Positions 36,501 to 48,800 of a stretch of DNA of 64,000 nucleotides are shown here, in pieces. Each line of letters starts with the position of its first letter. Position 1 is the first letter of the stretch. The notes beneath the pieces are model-generated. The model searched no databases. It had not been told where the DNA came from and saw nothing but the letters and a program-made list of their open reading frames with translations. The stretch comes from Bagarius yarrelli (Eukaryota; Chordata; Actinopteri; Siluriformes; Sisoridae). The stretch is from NCBI GenBank assembly GCA_005784505.1, contig VCAZ01000001.1, forward strand, positions 3,158,597 through 3,222,596, in the 5' to 3' direction. Both the position numbers and the translations under genes were made by a program.

Positions 36501-38304
36501 GGGGCTAGTGAATGGCAAGCTGATGAGACTTTGTAGACAGGAACAACACTGTGAAAGACTGAAAGGACAGAGTATAGGCTTTTACCATCTTTACGGTAAT
36601 CTTTTTTATTTAGTGAAGTGAAGACTCTAATGGTTTTGTTAGCGAGCACATAACCAATGCGTTTATTTAGCATTATTAGCATGCTTTAAATAGGAACAAG
36701 GGGCAGCGAGATCCTGTATACCAGCTGAACTAATAATGCAAATAATATCTTCAGCAGCACTCGATGCCTGTGTGTGTGTGTGTGTGTGTGTTTTGTGTGT
36801 GTGTGCACCTGATCTGCGAGTGATGTCGACAGCATGCTCATCAGCTCTCTCTCTGCTGTCAGTCTCCACATCTGCTCCCATCTGAGCTTCCTTAAACGAT
36901 CCAGCAGCAGGAGAATCACACCTAACAAAAATATTTAATTAGATCTCATATATGCACATATTTTATTTATCTTATTATAAATTCACTGAAATTTCGTGCA
37001 AACTCAAAGTTTATTTTTAGACAAATGTTCATGCATACCATAAATTAATCTTGGTTTAATGTTAAAATTAAAACTGCTGCTTAAAAATCTATTTAATTAG
37101 TGACAACTAAAAGTACAAGCTATTTAAATCTTGTAGATATTTTCCACATCTTCATAGTCCAACAATTTGACTAACCTTAAACTTTGACAACACATACAAA
37201 GGTTGTTGGACCAAGCCAAAGAAGTGGTAGTCTAGGGGTCTTGGCCTGGTAATTGGAAGACCTGGGTTCGATTTCCAGTGCCACTAAGTTATCACTGCTG
37301 GGCCCCTGAGTAAGGCCCTCAACCCTCAATTGCTCAATTGTATAAATGAGATAAATGTAAGTCGCTCTGGATAAGAACGTCTGCCAAATGCTACAAATGT
37401 AAAATGTAAATGTGAAGCCAAAATTGAAACATTGAGACTAGAACCTTTTTCACATCTATATACGGAAAGTGTGTCTCTATCTTGTTATAGTAACAGAAAA
37501 TGGGACTGTGTTTAAAAGCCAATTTTTGATTAAATGAGTCTTTAAAATTACCAGTGTTGAAGCCTCTGCCTAGAGCTGGCCACGGTCGATGGTTTTTCCA
37601 CAGGTTTCCTAAATACCAGTCACTCTGATTCTCCACCAGCCCAAGAACCTGCTGACCTGAAAGAAAAACACACGCGCACACACACACATATCTGTAATTA
37701 TCTTTGTAATTGTAGTAATTAAAACCTAATGCCGATCTGTCTGCCCCTTAATTCTCAAATCAGTTCGAGTGCAGCCTGATTTCCACTTATTAGTCATTTA
37801 TTCTTGTATTGACACAATATTCTACCATTTGAAGGGAAGTGGTGGCTCATAGTTAAGGTGTTGGACTGACAACCTGAAGAGTGTGGGTTCGATTCCCAGT
37901 TCCACCAAGCCACCACTGTTGGGCCCCTGAGCAAGGCCCTTAACCCTCAATTGCTCAGTTGTATAAATGAGATAAATATACATCGCTCCGGATAAGAGCG
38001 TCTGCCAAATACTGTAAATGTTAATGTAAATGTAAATTTGACTCTGTGTAAGGAGGTCTGGAGTGCAGTTGGCATTCCGATTCATCCCAAAGGTGTTTAG
38101 TGGTGTTAAAGTCAGGGAATTGTGTCAAACATGTTTTATTAACTCCAGTAATAACACAGCACAACACAGTCTTAATGGAGATCAGGGGTTTTGTGCAGAG
38201 TGGTATTGTCATGCATAGACAGTGTTTAAGTCTTTTAGTTCCAATGTTAGTACCAAACAACATACAAAAGTATTGGAGTGGAACCACATGTGAATCTAAT
38301 GGCA

Positions 38305-38368
<64 letters not shown>

Positions 38369-41300
38369 GCTCGCTAGAAATCTAAAAACAGCTCGTTTTT
38401 ATATGCTTTTTATATGAGTAAAGTTTTACTGTTTTGTAGCTGTTATAAATCTCTAAATTGTCTGTATTGGCTTTTGCATGAGAGGCCAAACCTCTAATGA
38501 ACACATTGGTGATTTGAGGATCGATAAACAGAGAAGCTAACGGAAAAAGTTAATTAGCCGTTTGAAGACCAAAAAGGTAACTGTTTGGAGCGACTCTGGG
38601 TTTTGGTTAAAATATTCTTAAATGCATACACTTGCACTGGTTCTATACACAATTCTTACATGTACTATTATAATTATTTCTTTAACAGTCTAATTTTAGC
38701 AGACCTTCGGTCTCAGCGCAAGCTGATACGAGAAGATCTGAATTCCATAGCAGATTTAATCGACCGTGTAATATATCCAATCGCAGTTTGTTTTGTTTAG
38801 CCTCATGTAGGAGGATCGAAAAAATGTAACTCTGATGTCTCTACATAAAACACACCAGAGTTTAAATATAAATACTTAATTCAAAATTATTTATCAGTCT
38901 ATATTACAAACTTTACATAATTTTAAAAATCCAGCACTTATTTGATCCTTATACGTATTAAAAATTCAAGAAAGACTAAAGAAATTCTCTGGGAGAATCC
39001 AAATAATTAGTGTGATTTTAGAATCATTCAATTTTTTTTCTCAGTTTTGTGAGCCATGTGCATCAGATTTTTAGCCAATAGTTTTTTTGTGGGGAATTGA
39101 GACTAGGGCAAGTAAAGTTTCTAAATATTGTCCGCCGTTAAAAATATGTTGTGTGCTACAGGTATAACATAGTTTATATAATGTTTGCGCCAGGTTGCAC
39201 ACATGCATTATATGTTGCTAGGAAAAATGAGGCAGGGCAACTTCACCACCTCACATCTTGGGTGAGAACCTCCTTCTCACCCAAGATGTGCATTGGAGGC
39301 TGGAGCATTAAAATGGGTTGTGGATGGGTATTCCAGCATGACAATGGCCCAAAACACAAAGCCAGTGCAATGAAGAAGTGGCTAAAGAGGAAGCGCATTA
39401 GGTCCTGGAGTGGCCTAGCCACTCTTCAGACCTCAATCCTATAAAAAATCTGTGGAGGGAGCTGAAGGTTCAAGTTGCCAGACATCAACTTTCAAAACCT
39501 TAATAACTTGGAGGGGATCTAAAAAAAAAAAGTGGGACAACATCCCTCCTGCGATTGGTTCAAACCTGATGGCAAGAACTGTCTGACCTCTTCGAAGGGT
39601 TTTACCACCAGGTACTAAGTGCTCGTTTACAAAGGGGTCAACTTCTTATTTCAATCAATAAAATGCAAATCAATTAATAACTTTTTGAAATGCATTTTAT
39701 TCTGGATGTTTCTGTTATTTTGTCTCTCACTGTTAGAAGAAATCCACCATTAAAATTATAATTAAAAAATGATTTCTAATATGCCTCCTGCATATCATTT
39801 TTATGTCACCTTCATCTGTATTTTTTTGTAAGCTCACTGACTTGTCAATATTTCCTCTGTAGTGGGGAGAAGGATTTTGCAGAATTAAGTACTTCAAGGT
39901 TCCTACGTGCTGTAGAAGGATGTACATGCAAATGACCAAGGAGGTAATAGCATTAGAGAAATGTTGAAAGAACTGTCAGGCTGATCCTAGTTCTCTTCAT
40001 GATTTCTCTCTATAATCCTGCCAGGCTGTACACCGTTTCGAGAATTCCATCTTAGCCCTCTGAGCGGCTTGGCAGGTGTACTACCACTGTTCCCTACAAC
40101 GTTATAAAGAGATTCGTGTTTCGAATGTCAACCGATGCATCTAATGAGCGTAAACAGTCATAAAAATCTAGGTGGTTAGATAATAGTAAAAACCTGTAAA
40201 TTTGTGAAAGACGGCCCACAGCTCAGCGATGTCTGTAGCAAAGGTGATGTCGGTGTCCAGAACGATGACTTTCTGCAAGTCTGATGGCAGAGTCTTGGTC
40301 AGAACCAGCTTCATCAGGCCGTAGATCCCCGAGTAATGTTTGTTGGGAATCCATGAAACCTCAGACTAACACAGACACATGAATAAAAGAGATTTTTTAC
40401 AAAGGCACCCCACGAATTTAACATTTTAGAGTTAATAAAGCATCACATTATTTAATTAATGTTTGATTAAACTCATTCCCTTTATAACTTGAGTAATGAG
40501 TCGAAACCTGTATATTTAAAATATTTCAGGTCTTGTATATTTAAGTTCACATAAATTGGTGTTTATGTAGACTGAACTAAAATGTTCATGTTTATGTAAC
40601 TTAGTGTTTATATAAAGTACTTAAACCATTAATTTTGCTAAACTTGTTGTTAAGTTTAAGTGTTAAGTTCAAACTCCCGTCCTCTCGTAAAGCTTCACCT
40701 TATGTAATAATCCACCAATCAGTGCGTTAGTTCTTTTGTATGTCTAATCAATTTAACGAAATACCAGCATAAGCTAATTTACCTAAATTAAGTTATTGTA
40801 TTTCAAGTTATGGGTCCAAAATGTCCAAAAAGATAACTGGATTATTAATTAAGTAAAAATAACATTAGGGTTTAGAGAGACGGAGGGGAGGAATTGATAG
40901 CTCGGTGGTTAAGGTGTTAAACTTCTAACCAGAAGGTTGGGGGTTCCACCAAGTTACCACCACTGGGCCCCTGAGCAAAACCCTTAATCCCCAATTGCTC
41001 AGTTGTATAAATGTGATAATTATAAGTCGCTCTGGCCAATATAAGGGCGTCTGCCATATGCTGTAAATGTTAATGTGAATGTACAGAGGGCATTTTGCAC
41101 ATAAACACCCCAGTATGTAATTCATCAAGGAATTTCTTTTTAAGACAATAGAAACTAAAGTGCCCTTATAAATAAAAGGCAAAAACACGTCCAAAATTTC
41201 ATCCAGATAGAATCTGAAGGCGTGAATCTCGACTCTATAATCAGCAACACCACTAGCTGACACGCCATCATGCCATCAATCATGGGTAAAGTATATTCCA

Positions 41301-41478
41301 TTATACGTTAAACCCAAAAAATTGTAATTGGACAGACTCACCTTCAATTCATCAGCATCATAAAAGTCCACTTGGACAGCTGGAACCATCCAGGTGTGGA
41401 ACAGGGAGGCCAAGATTTGCTGGGCGATGGAGTCTGTAATGAAGTGGAAGTGGAGAGGGTTCCGTCTGTCGTTTCCAA

Positions 41479-41527
<49 letters not shown>

Positions 41528-44500
41528 TGCACACAGATGTTAATCACACTCTGAAGTAGCGCGTAAGTGTGTAATACTTTTTGTGTTTCCAGAATTAATT
41601 TACTCATAAAATTCCCTTAAAATTAAAAGTGGTGTTTTAGGGAAATGTCTCATGCCTGGGATTTTGACTAGTAATTTATTTTCAGACTTTTAATTAGAAA
41701 CATTCATTAATAATTTAGCCAGTGACTTACTTTCCTTTAATACACTATGCTTTCTGTTAGTCCTCAGACAGTACACACAGTTTGCATTTTTTTATCTTAA
41801 GTTATTCCACCAGTTTTGATTTTGCTTCATCCGTTCAGTTTTTGCTTTTTTTTGCCTCACCTCGGGTTACCGTGCTCACCCTGCAGACCGCAGACTCCTT
41901 CAGCGCTTTTAATTTACCTTATTTTAAAATGCTATGTTTGCGCTGCATTTCTTTCTCCTTTGTTGTCACATTCCAGCAAGGCAAGTTTTGTGTTTTTGCT
42001 TGGTCCAGTATTCTTTTCAGTTTGTATGTAAAACTTGATGTCTCCCTTGTCATCAGTTGTGTATATTGTGTATATTGTTGTCATGTTTAATTGTCTCTAC
42101 TGTTTTATTTTTCTTTAATACTTAGATCAACGTTTGGTGTCATTTTGATTTTTTATTATTTCTACCTTTGAATAAGATGCTTGAAGCTAGAAAAAGACAC
42201 TGAAGATATTTGTCAAAGGAGATCATCCAGTGCAACATTTTCAGACGCCATTTGGCAGACGTCCTTATCCAGCACGACTTACATTTATGTCTTTTATACC
42301 GCTAAACAATTAAGGGTTAAGGGTCTTGCTCAGGGACCCAGCAGTGATGGTGATGGGAATCAAACCCTGATTCTCCACTTAGCAGTCCAACACCATAACC
42401 ACTTTGCTACCACTTCGCCACATTTACGCCATTTGTCCAGACACCCTTATTCAGAGCAGGGATTTAAGCAATTAGGGGTTAAGGGTCTGGCTGAGAGGCC
42501 CAACAGCGATAACTTGGTGGTGCTGGGAATCGAACGCCGATCTTCCTAGTAGCAGTCCAACACCTTAACCACTGCGCTACCACTTCCCCTTCCCCAATCA
42601 AGTTCAAGGAGCTTTATTGTCATTTCAACCATATGTAGCAGATGCAGTACACAGTGAGATAAAATAACGTTTCTCCAGGACCTCCTGGTGCTACACAGAA
42701 CATAGAATTTACAAAACAACAAAGAGCCACTAAACAGGATAGACATAAAGTGCATGTCAGTGCAGACAGTGCAGAAACAGACGGTGCGATAAACAATACA
42801 AACATAACAAGGACAGTGCAAAAAGACAATAAAGGACGGGACAAAACGGAATAGCGCTTGTAGATGAGGTAGACACGAAATGTGCAATTTACAACAGAAC
42901 TGTGCAAATAGCATTGTAAAGTGAGTAAAGTAACTATAGTATTGTCAGTGACTATAGTATTGTAAAGTGAATCAGCATGCAGATCTCCATTAGCCACCCC
43001 ATCATGTTGGGAAATAGACACACTACTAGACTGTTCTAATGCTGTGAACCGATAGATTCCAGTAAAAAATTATAATTCAGACTGAAGTGTTATGCTACGG
43101 ATATTATATTACAGCCCCAGGCAAAAGAACAGGACTCACGCTGTCTCACTGATGCAGTATGAGACACAAAGTCATTAAGTAGACCAGGGCAGGGTTTTCA
43201 CCATACAGCATACTAACCTATCCGGTTAAAAAGTATGCACGAATGCCGTGAAAATGACTTGGGAAAAGGATTTACTGTGTATATTGAAAGGTTTTACTGA
43301 CAGGATTAATGCATAAAAGTGCAGAACAATAAAGTTAAACACAATTAGACACAAAAGGTCAAAAGTAGTGGATACTCCAAAGAGTCTAGACACATTTAGA
43401 GCAACAAACACTAAGCAAAGCTCAGAATATATACAACTGAATGATACTTAAAACCATGCGCTTGTACTGTATGTGTGAAATCAGAGGTAAAATTATAGAT
43501 CTCAGAAGAACATGACCTCTACAGGCAGGTAAGATCCCGAGGCGTAATTACACAGAACAACTCAAAGTGCTGTGAACCAGGAAACTACCTAAAGCTATAA
43601 TCCAAAATTCACTTGAGTAAGTAACTACAGTATGCAGCAGGCTTTCAGGAGAACCCAGCGGAAAAAAAAAACCAAAAAAAATTTGGACACTAGTTAAATG
43701 TAGTGTGAAAATATAGAATTTACAACCTGAAATTTGTCTCTTCCGCCTTACTTTCTAAAAAAGAAAACGCAAAGATTAATCTCTTCAATCTCTTCTTTCA
43801 TAAAACAGCCATATGTATCTGAATTTAAGAACCTGGTAAAGAAAAAATAGGTCAAGTTATCTGTAGATTCCTTACCAGTGAACACCATATGTCTCAAACC
43901 TTATCCAGAGAGAATTACATTTTTTTATATACAACTGAGCAATTAGGGGATAAGGGCCTTGCTTAGGGGCCCAGCAGTGATAATTTTGTAATGCTGGGAA
44001 TTGAGCCTCGATCTTCCAGTTAACAGACCAACACCTTGACCACTCAGCTACCACCTCCCCCATATTAGAGCTATTAGAGTGCATATTGTATGTATCGTAT
44101 TACGATACTATCTTAAAGATAACTTTTATGGCCAAAAGCATATAATACACATAATACAACATGTAGGACCGTGTAAAAATATAGATATAGCTACATACAG
44201 CGGTGACTTGGCTTACAAGTTTAATTCGTTCCGTGACAGAGCTCATACTTCAAATTACTCGTATGTCAAATCAATTTTCCTCATTGAAATGAATTGAAAT
44301 GCTAATAATTCGTTCCGGGTCCCCAAAAAAAACAATGCAATTTTTTGTTACATGTTTTTAAATAAGAAAAATAAACTTATAAATAATGAATATACTATAC
44401 TAAACTATACAATAAAATGTACTGCAATAAACTGGTTTTATTAAGTATAATGTACAGCATTTACCTTGGAGATCAGACGACTCCACTTGCTAACGCGCAT

Positions 44501-45830
44501 GTCTGACTAGCTATCGAGTGAAACACGGGATGCTGGGCGCATGTTACGGCGTTCACTGTGGCGTTCGCTATGCTAACTAGCGGGTGGGTGTCTGAAGCTG
44601 ACTCATAACACGAATTTTAGCTCTCAACTCAAAGCAAAAAATCGGCAGAGAGACGACTCCAAAAAAAAATCTAAAAAAAAAACTTGTTAGTTAGGACAAG
44701 CTACCAATGTATAGTGATTTGTTTTTACAATATTTTATACATATTTACATATTTAAATTACGCTTTAAACTAATTTACATTTATGTTAACATCTAATTAA
44801 AACCTTCAATGGGTGTGTTTCACTCCTCCACTTCTGTAGTTGTCGCCGACACATACGGCCATTGTCTTAAGCATGCCAGAACAAAATAAGGGCGCCTTTC
44901 TCTTTGTATTTGTTGTATTTTTTAACTATTTTTTAACATTTTTCTTTTAAAGTATTGTAATGTATATTGTATTACGATATATCGTGTTATATTTGCTTCT
45001 TGACCGATGTATCGTGATAGGTATCACATCGTGAGGTCCTTGCCCTAATACACAGCCCTAACACCATGTTCTTGCATGATTAGATGAGCTCTAGTGTCTT
45101 GCACAGAACCCTGGATCATTCTTGTCAAATCCCTTTGGGATAAACTGGAAGACAGACAAGTCCCAATCCTTCCCCCTCCCCGATATCCTCACCTTCTTCT
45201 TTTTATTGACAGTATAAACATAACAGTTATGTTCAATCATCTGTAAATGGACGAGTAGCAGAGCGAACAGAAACAATAAGCTGCACAGAGGACTAGAACC
45301 ACAAGAGAGAGGCAGATAGCATACAGTCAACTTTATCACGGCTGCGTACATTTCATTCAGAGAGCATGAATAGCAGAGTGCCGAAAATCCTCAACCTATA
45401 ATTACTGGCATATACAAAATGATAGATTAAAGCCTAATCTTACCACATAATCACAGCGTTGTTTGAAATAATAACATTCAGCATCCTGCACATTCCACCG
45501 AAAGAACATTTCTACATTCCAACTCTATGCAGCTGAATAGCACATCGTTTTACAGCTGCCGGTTTTGTTCTTCTAACCCTGTGCCATAAAAGCCCCTTTA
45601 TATTTTTTTCTGTCTCTAAATTTCTTTATCAATTTTTTACTATAAGACTTTTTATTTTTGGAAGAAGAGGAAGAGAAATTGAACGAGAGCTGAAGTTCAT
45701 GGAGGTTATGTTGCCAGGCAACAGTCTGCCTTCGTAGGAGAAGCATATTCAGATTTGTAAGCAAAAGGACAACAACAAGGCCAGTACAGAGAAAGATCGA
45801 GAATAGGAGAAAAAAGCAGGAGATAAAGAC

Positions 45831-45867
<37 letters not shown>

Positions 45868-48800
45868 TGTGCATCAGCGAGTGGGTGGGTTGTTGTGTAA
45901 TTTGCTGACCTGACAGAAAAAGCTTAAACACCACACAGCTTATGGCAGGACACCACCTTCAGTTTGGGCTACGGAAGTTAAAAATAATCTAAAGGATCTT
46001 TCTATATAAATCCTGCAAGGTGCAGTGTGTAGCAAATAATGATGCAATCCTTACCTGTGGAATAGCACAGACTTCACCAGGGTGACCACATCTCTACTGG
46101 CATTATACCCGGCACACACTATAGCCATATGAATTGTCTGGAGAAAAAAAATTACAAGTAATTACACAAAAATATCAAATAAAAATGCTTGCATAAGTAA
46201 AAGTGTGTGAAATAGTTTCTATAAAGCTGCACAGCATCATCTCACAACACTAAACACTAATTTGGAGCTACGATGCTCCACTAAGTCACTAACGAGATAT
46301 TTGCTATTCTTCTGTTAAAACGGTTTTCCAAGGCGAAGTGCACATGTTAGACTTTTATTGCTCGTATTCATCAATAAATATCATCATAGTTTATTATTAG
46401 TTTATTACATTACTGATAATCATACAGAAGGTAAAAGGTGTACTGTATATATACGCAGTACACACTGTGAGTCGGTAATAGGTATGTTGTGTTGTGTAAT
46501 AGGTTTGCTGTTACTTGTAATATCAGATTATTATTAACAGAGACTTGGAGACTTGATTTTAGCTCTTTAACAGAAATGATCATGACTGTGACTTTTTAAA
46601 CTCAGGTAAAAACAGGTACGAGACGGTACGAAGGCCTGACTGAAGACAATTTGCCTGCCGAAGTGTGAAATGAAGCACTTTTTTTTCCAGTTTGGAGGTG
46701 ATGTGGATGCAATAAGATGCACACATTCCGGTGCTATGTGTGGCGATATATTAGCCTCTGAAAAAATATACAATAATTAATTTTATTAGACTTTAATAAT
46801 CCTGTCTGGTGTCCGTCTGATATTTTGTCAAGCGACATTAAATGATATTGAATTTAATTTGTTTTATGTAAATTCTTTGACGCATCATTATGGTCCTACT
46901 TTGGATCTTGTTTTCTCGGAGATTATTGAAACTGTGATTTTTAATATTTATAGTTTCCAACGTATCAATGGCAGAAACTATACTGTAAAATTGTCGATGA
47001 ATTCTGCACCATGTATAATTAGTCTGCTCTTCGAATTTGGAAAATGAGAATCCACCAATAAGTCTGGTTTCGTTCTTTGTCCTTAACATTTTTTATGATT
47101 CATATTTTAGATTTGACTGCACAAGACAAGAGGGTAAAGTTAAAATATAAACCTTGGCTAGTTTACATTTACAGCATTTAGCAGACACCCTTATCCATAG
47201 CAACTTACATTTATCTCTTTTTATACAACAAAGCAATTAGGGGTTAAGGGCCTTGCTCAGGGGCCCATAGTGGTGGCTTGGTGGTGCTGGTAATTGAACC
47301 CCAGTCTTTCTTAATATAGACAGGCAGATCGCAAATAAAGAAAGAACAGATTTCAAGTTTGTCGTTTACGATTCTTAAGGGACTTTTATTATATCTGAAA
47401 TTAGTCGAAACCGTGAAAAATGAAGATTTTCCCACTTTTCTTAAAAAAAACTTTTGATGGATGCAGTGACAAATCCACCGATTTCAGTTGAGATTTAAAG
47501 TTCCTTTATAGCAAAAACTGAAGAACTGTTCTCAAAATTAACCCCAACCCCAGTCTCTTAAATAGCTGCCAGTTTAATCTAGAAATGAATATAAACCCTT
47601 TATTGTTTGTTTTTAATTCTTTAAATACACTGGTCCAAAAATATTTGGAAACATTGATGGGCAATATTCCTTTCTCGGGCTTTTAAGGTCTCCAGATCAA
47701 GTTCTTTTCCTAGTTCCTACAACCAGATTTAAACTTAAAGAACATTTTTGGTTGCCGAACCAAACTTATTTATTATTAATTGCTTTTAGCGTTTTTTAGT
47801 GTCAAGGTCTTAGCATCCGATTAGATCAGAAAGTTTACCCACAATGCACTCAATGTCCGGGAAGAGTCCCAGCTGGACACTAAGGTGTCTGTGTTTGGTG
47901 TTTTTTACTGTGAATTTTACTGTCCTTGCTTGTACAACACTTTGTTGCCTTAGTTGTATAAATGTGCTTTCCAAATACAACATTTCATTAATAATAATTT
48001 TATAATATAGATATACAGCATTACAGCAGACACCCTTATGCAGAGCGACATATAAAAATATCTATAAAACTGAGCAGTTCAGGGCAAAGACCTTAAAGCT
48101 CCAGGGACAAGATTGTGGTCTTAGTGGGCTATAATAACACATCCAGGAGCCCATCCCAGCTGTCCCTGAAAGTGCAAAATCAGAGTACCCGGAGTAAACC
48201 CACGCAAGCATGGGGAGAACGTGCAAACTCCACACAGAAAGGCCCCTGCCCAGAAATCGAACCCGGGTCCTGCTTGCAGTGAGGCAACACTAGCCATTGC
48301 CCTCTCAACTGAGACAGTCCTACATAATTATAAATACCTGCTTTATTGCTATTCATCTGTCAACTGTGTAGAAATAAATAAAATAACAATTGAATGTTTG
48401 TAAAATTAACATTTGTGTGTGTTAGGAGTTCATTCAAAAGCTCTTACCTCACACTTGTCCACTACAGGCTGAGACACACAGTCAGAGCTGTTTCCTAGAG
48501 ACATGCCTTTGTGCACCTCTGCATGTCTAGAACCCTCTTTGCCAAAGTTGGTCTGGTTGCCATGGCGTCCACTACCATACTGGTTGCCATGGGTTGGGGT
48601 CTTGGGTGGCTGACTCAGCTTTTTCCTAAGTGCTTGGTTTTCCTCTTCTATCTCCCGTACCCGTAGTTCCAGGGCCAGTGTAGAGGACTGAGGCTCCAGT
48701 GGAGACAAAGGCAGCGGTTTCACTAAGGGGAAAGAATGACATTTTATACCTTGTGTTGTTTCAACAGCATTTCAAATTATTCATCCATCCATTCATTTAT

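Larger units (their letters stand above)
36288..37551 (-). other. large1: large1 introns 6 and 7 (exon 7 lies between, 36809-36921)
   Basis: Intron 6 (36922-37551) holds a plus-strand SINE-B copy at 37216-37412. Intron 7 (36288-36808) starts with a CA repeat in the transcript sense (plus-strand GT, 36771-36803) and is otherwise plain AT-rich sequence. Confidence 0.75.
37657..40193 (-). other. large1: large1 intron 5 (2537 bp)
   Basis: It holds a SINE-B copy (37835-38035), a TA microsatellite (38309-38364) and a Tc1-like relic (39225-39720). Short CA repeats abut the exon 6 acceptor. Nothing is recognised in 38370-39180 or 39730-40190. Confidence 0.8.
41466..46054 (-). other. large1: large1 intron 3 (4589 bp)
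   Basis: It contains the (AC)n tract next to exon 4, two adjacent SINE-B copies (42245-42592), a LINE tail (42600-42910), a SINE-B copy (43900-44062), an unclassified dispersed repeat (44205-44715), a block of cgatatatcg-type words typical of non-autonomous fish DNA elements (44940-45062), and a TG microsatellite (45833-45866). Nothing is recognised in 41530-42240, 42920-43890 or 45070-45830. Confidence 0.8.
46138..48447 (-). other. large1: large1 intron 2 (2310 bp)
   Basis: It holds SINE-B copies at 47164-47310 and 48007-48095 (partial) and a partial DANA-like SINE at 48143-48298. The remaining 46140-47160 and 47320-48000 are AT-rich with nothing recognised. Confidence 0.8.

Noticed and set aside
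42546..43021. Open frames of 122-133 codons on the minus strand
   Set aside because: They lie in a LINE 3' tail with no conserved domain; the text is repeat-derived.
48430..48447. Readthrough of exon 2 into intron 2 (VRAFE then stop)
   Set aside because: The GAG/GTAAGA donor and the split into exon 3 give the conserved KCETIH sequence, so the extension is intronic.
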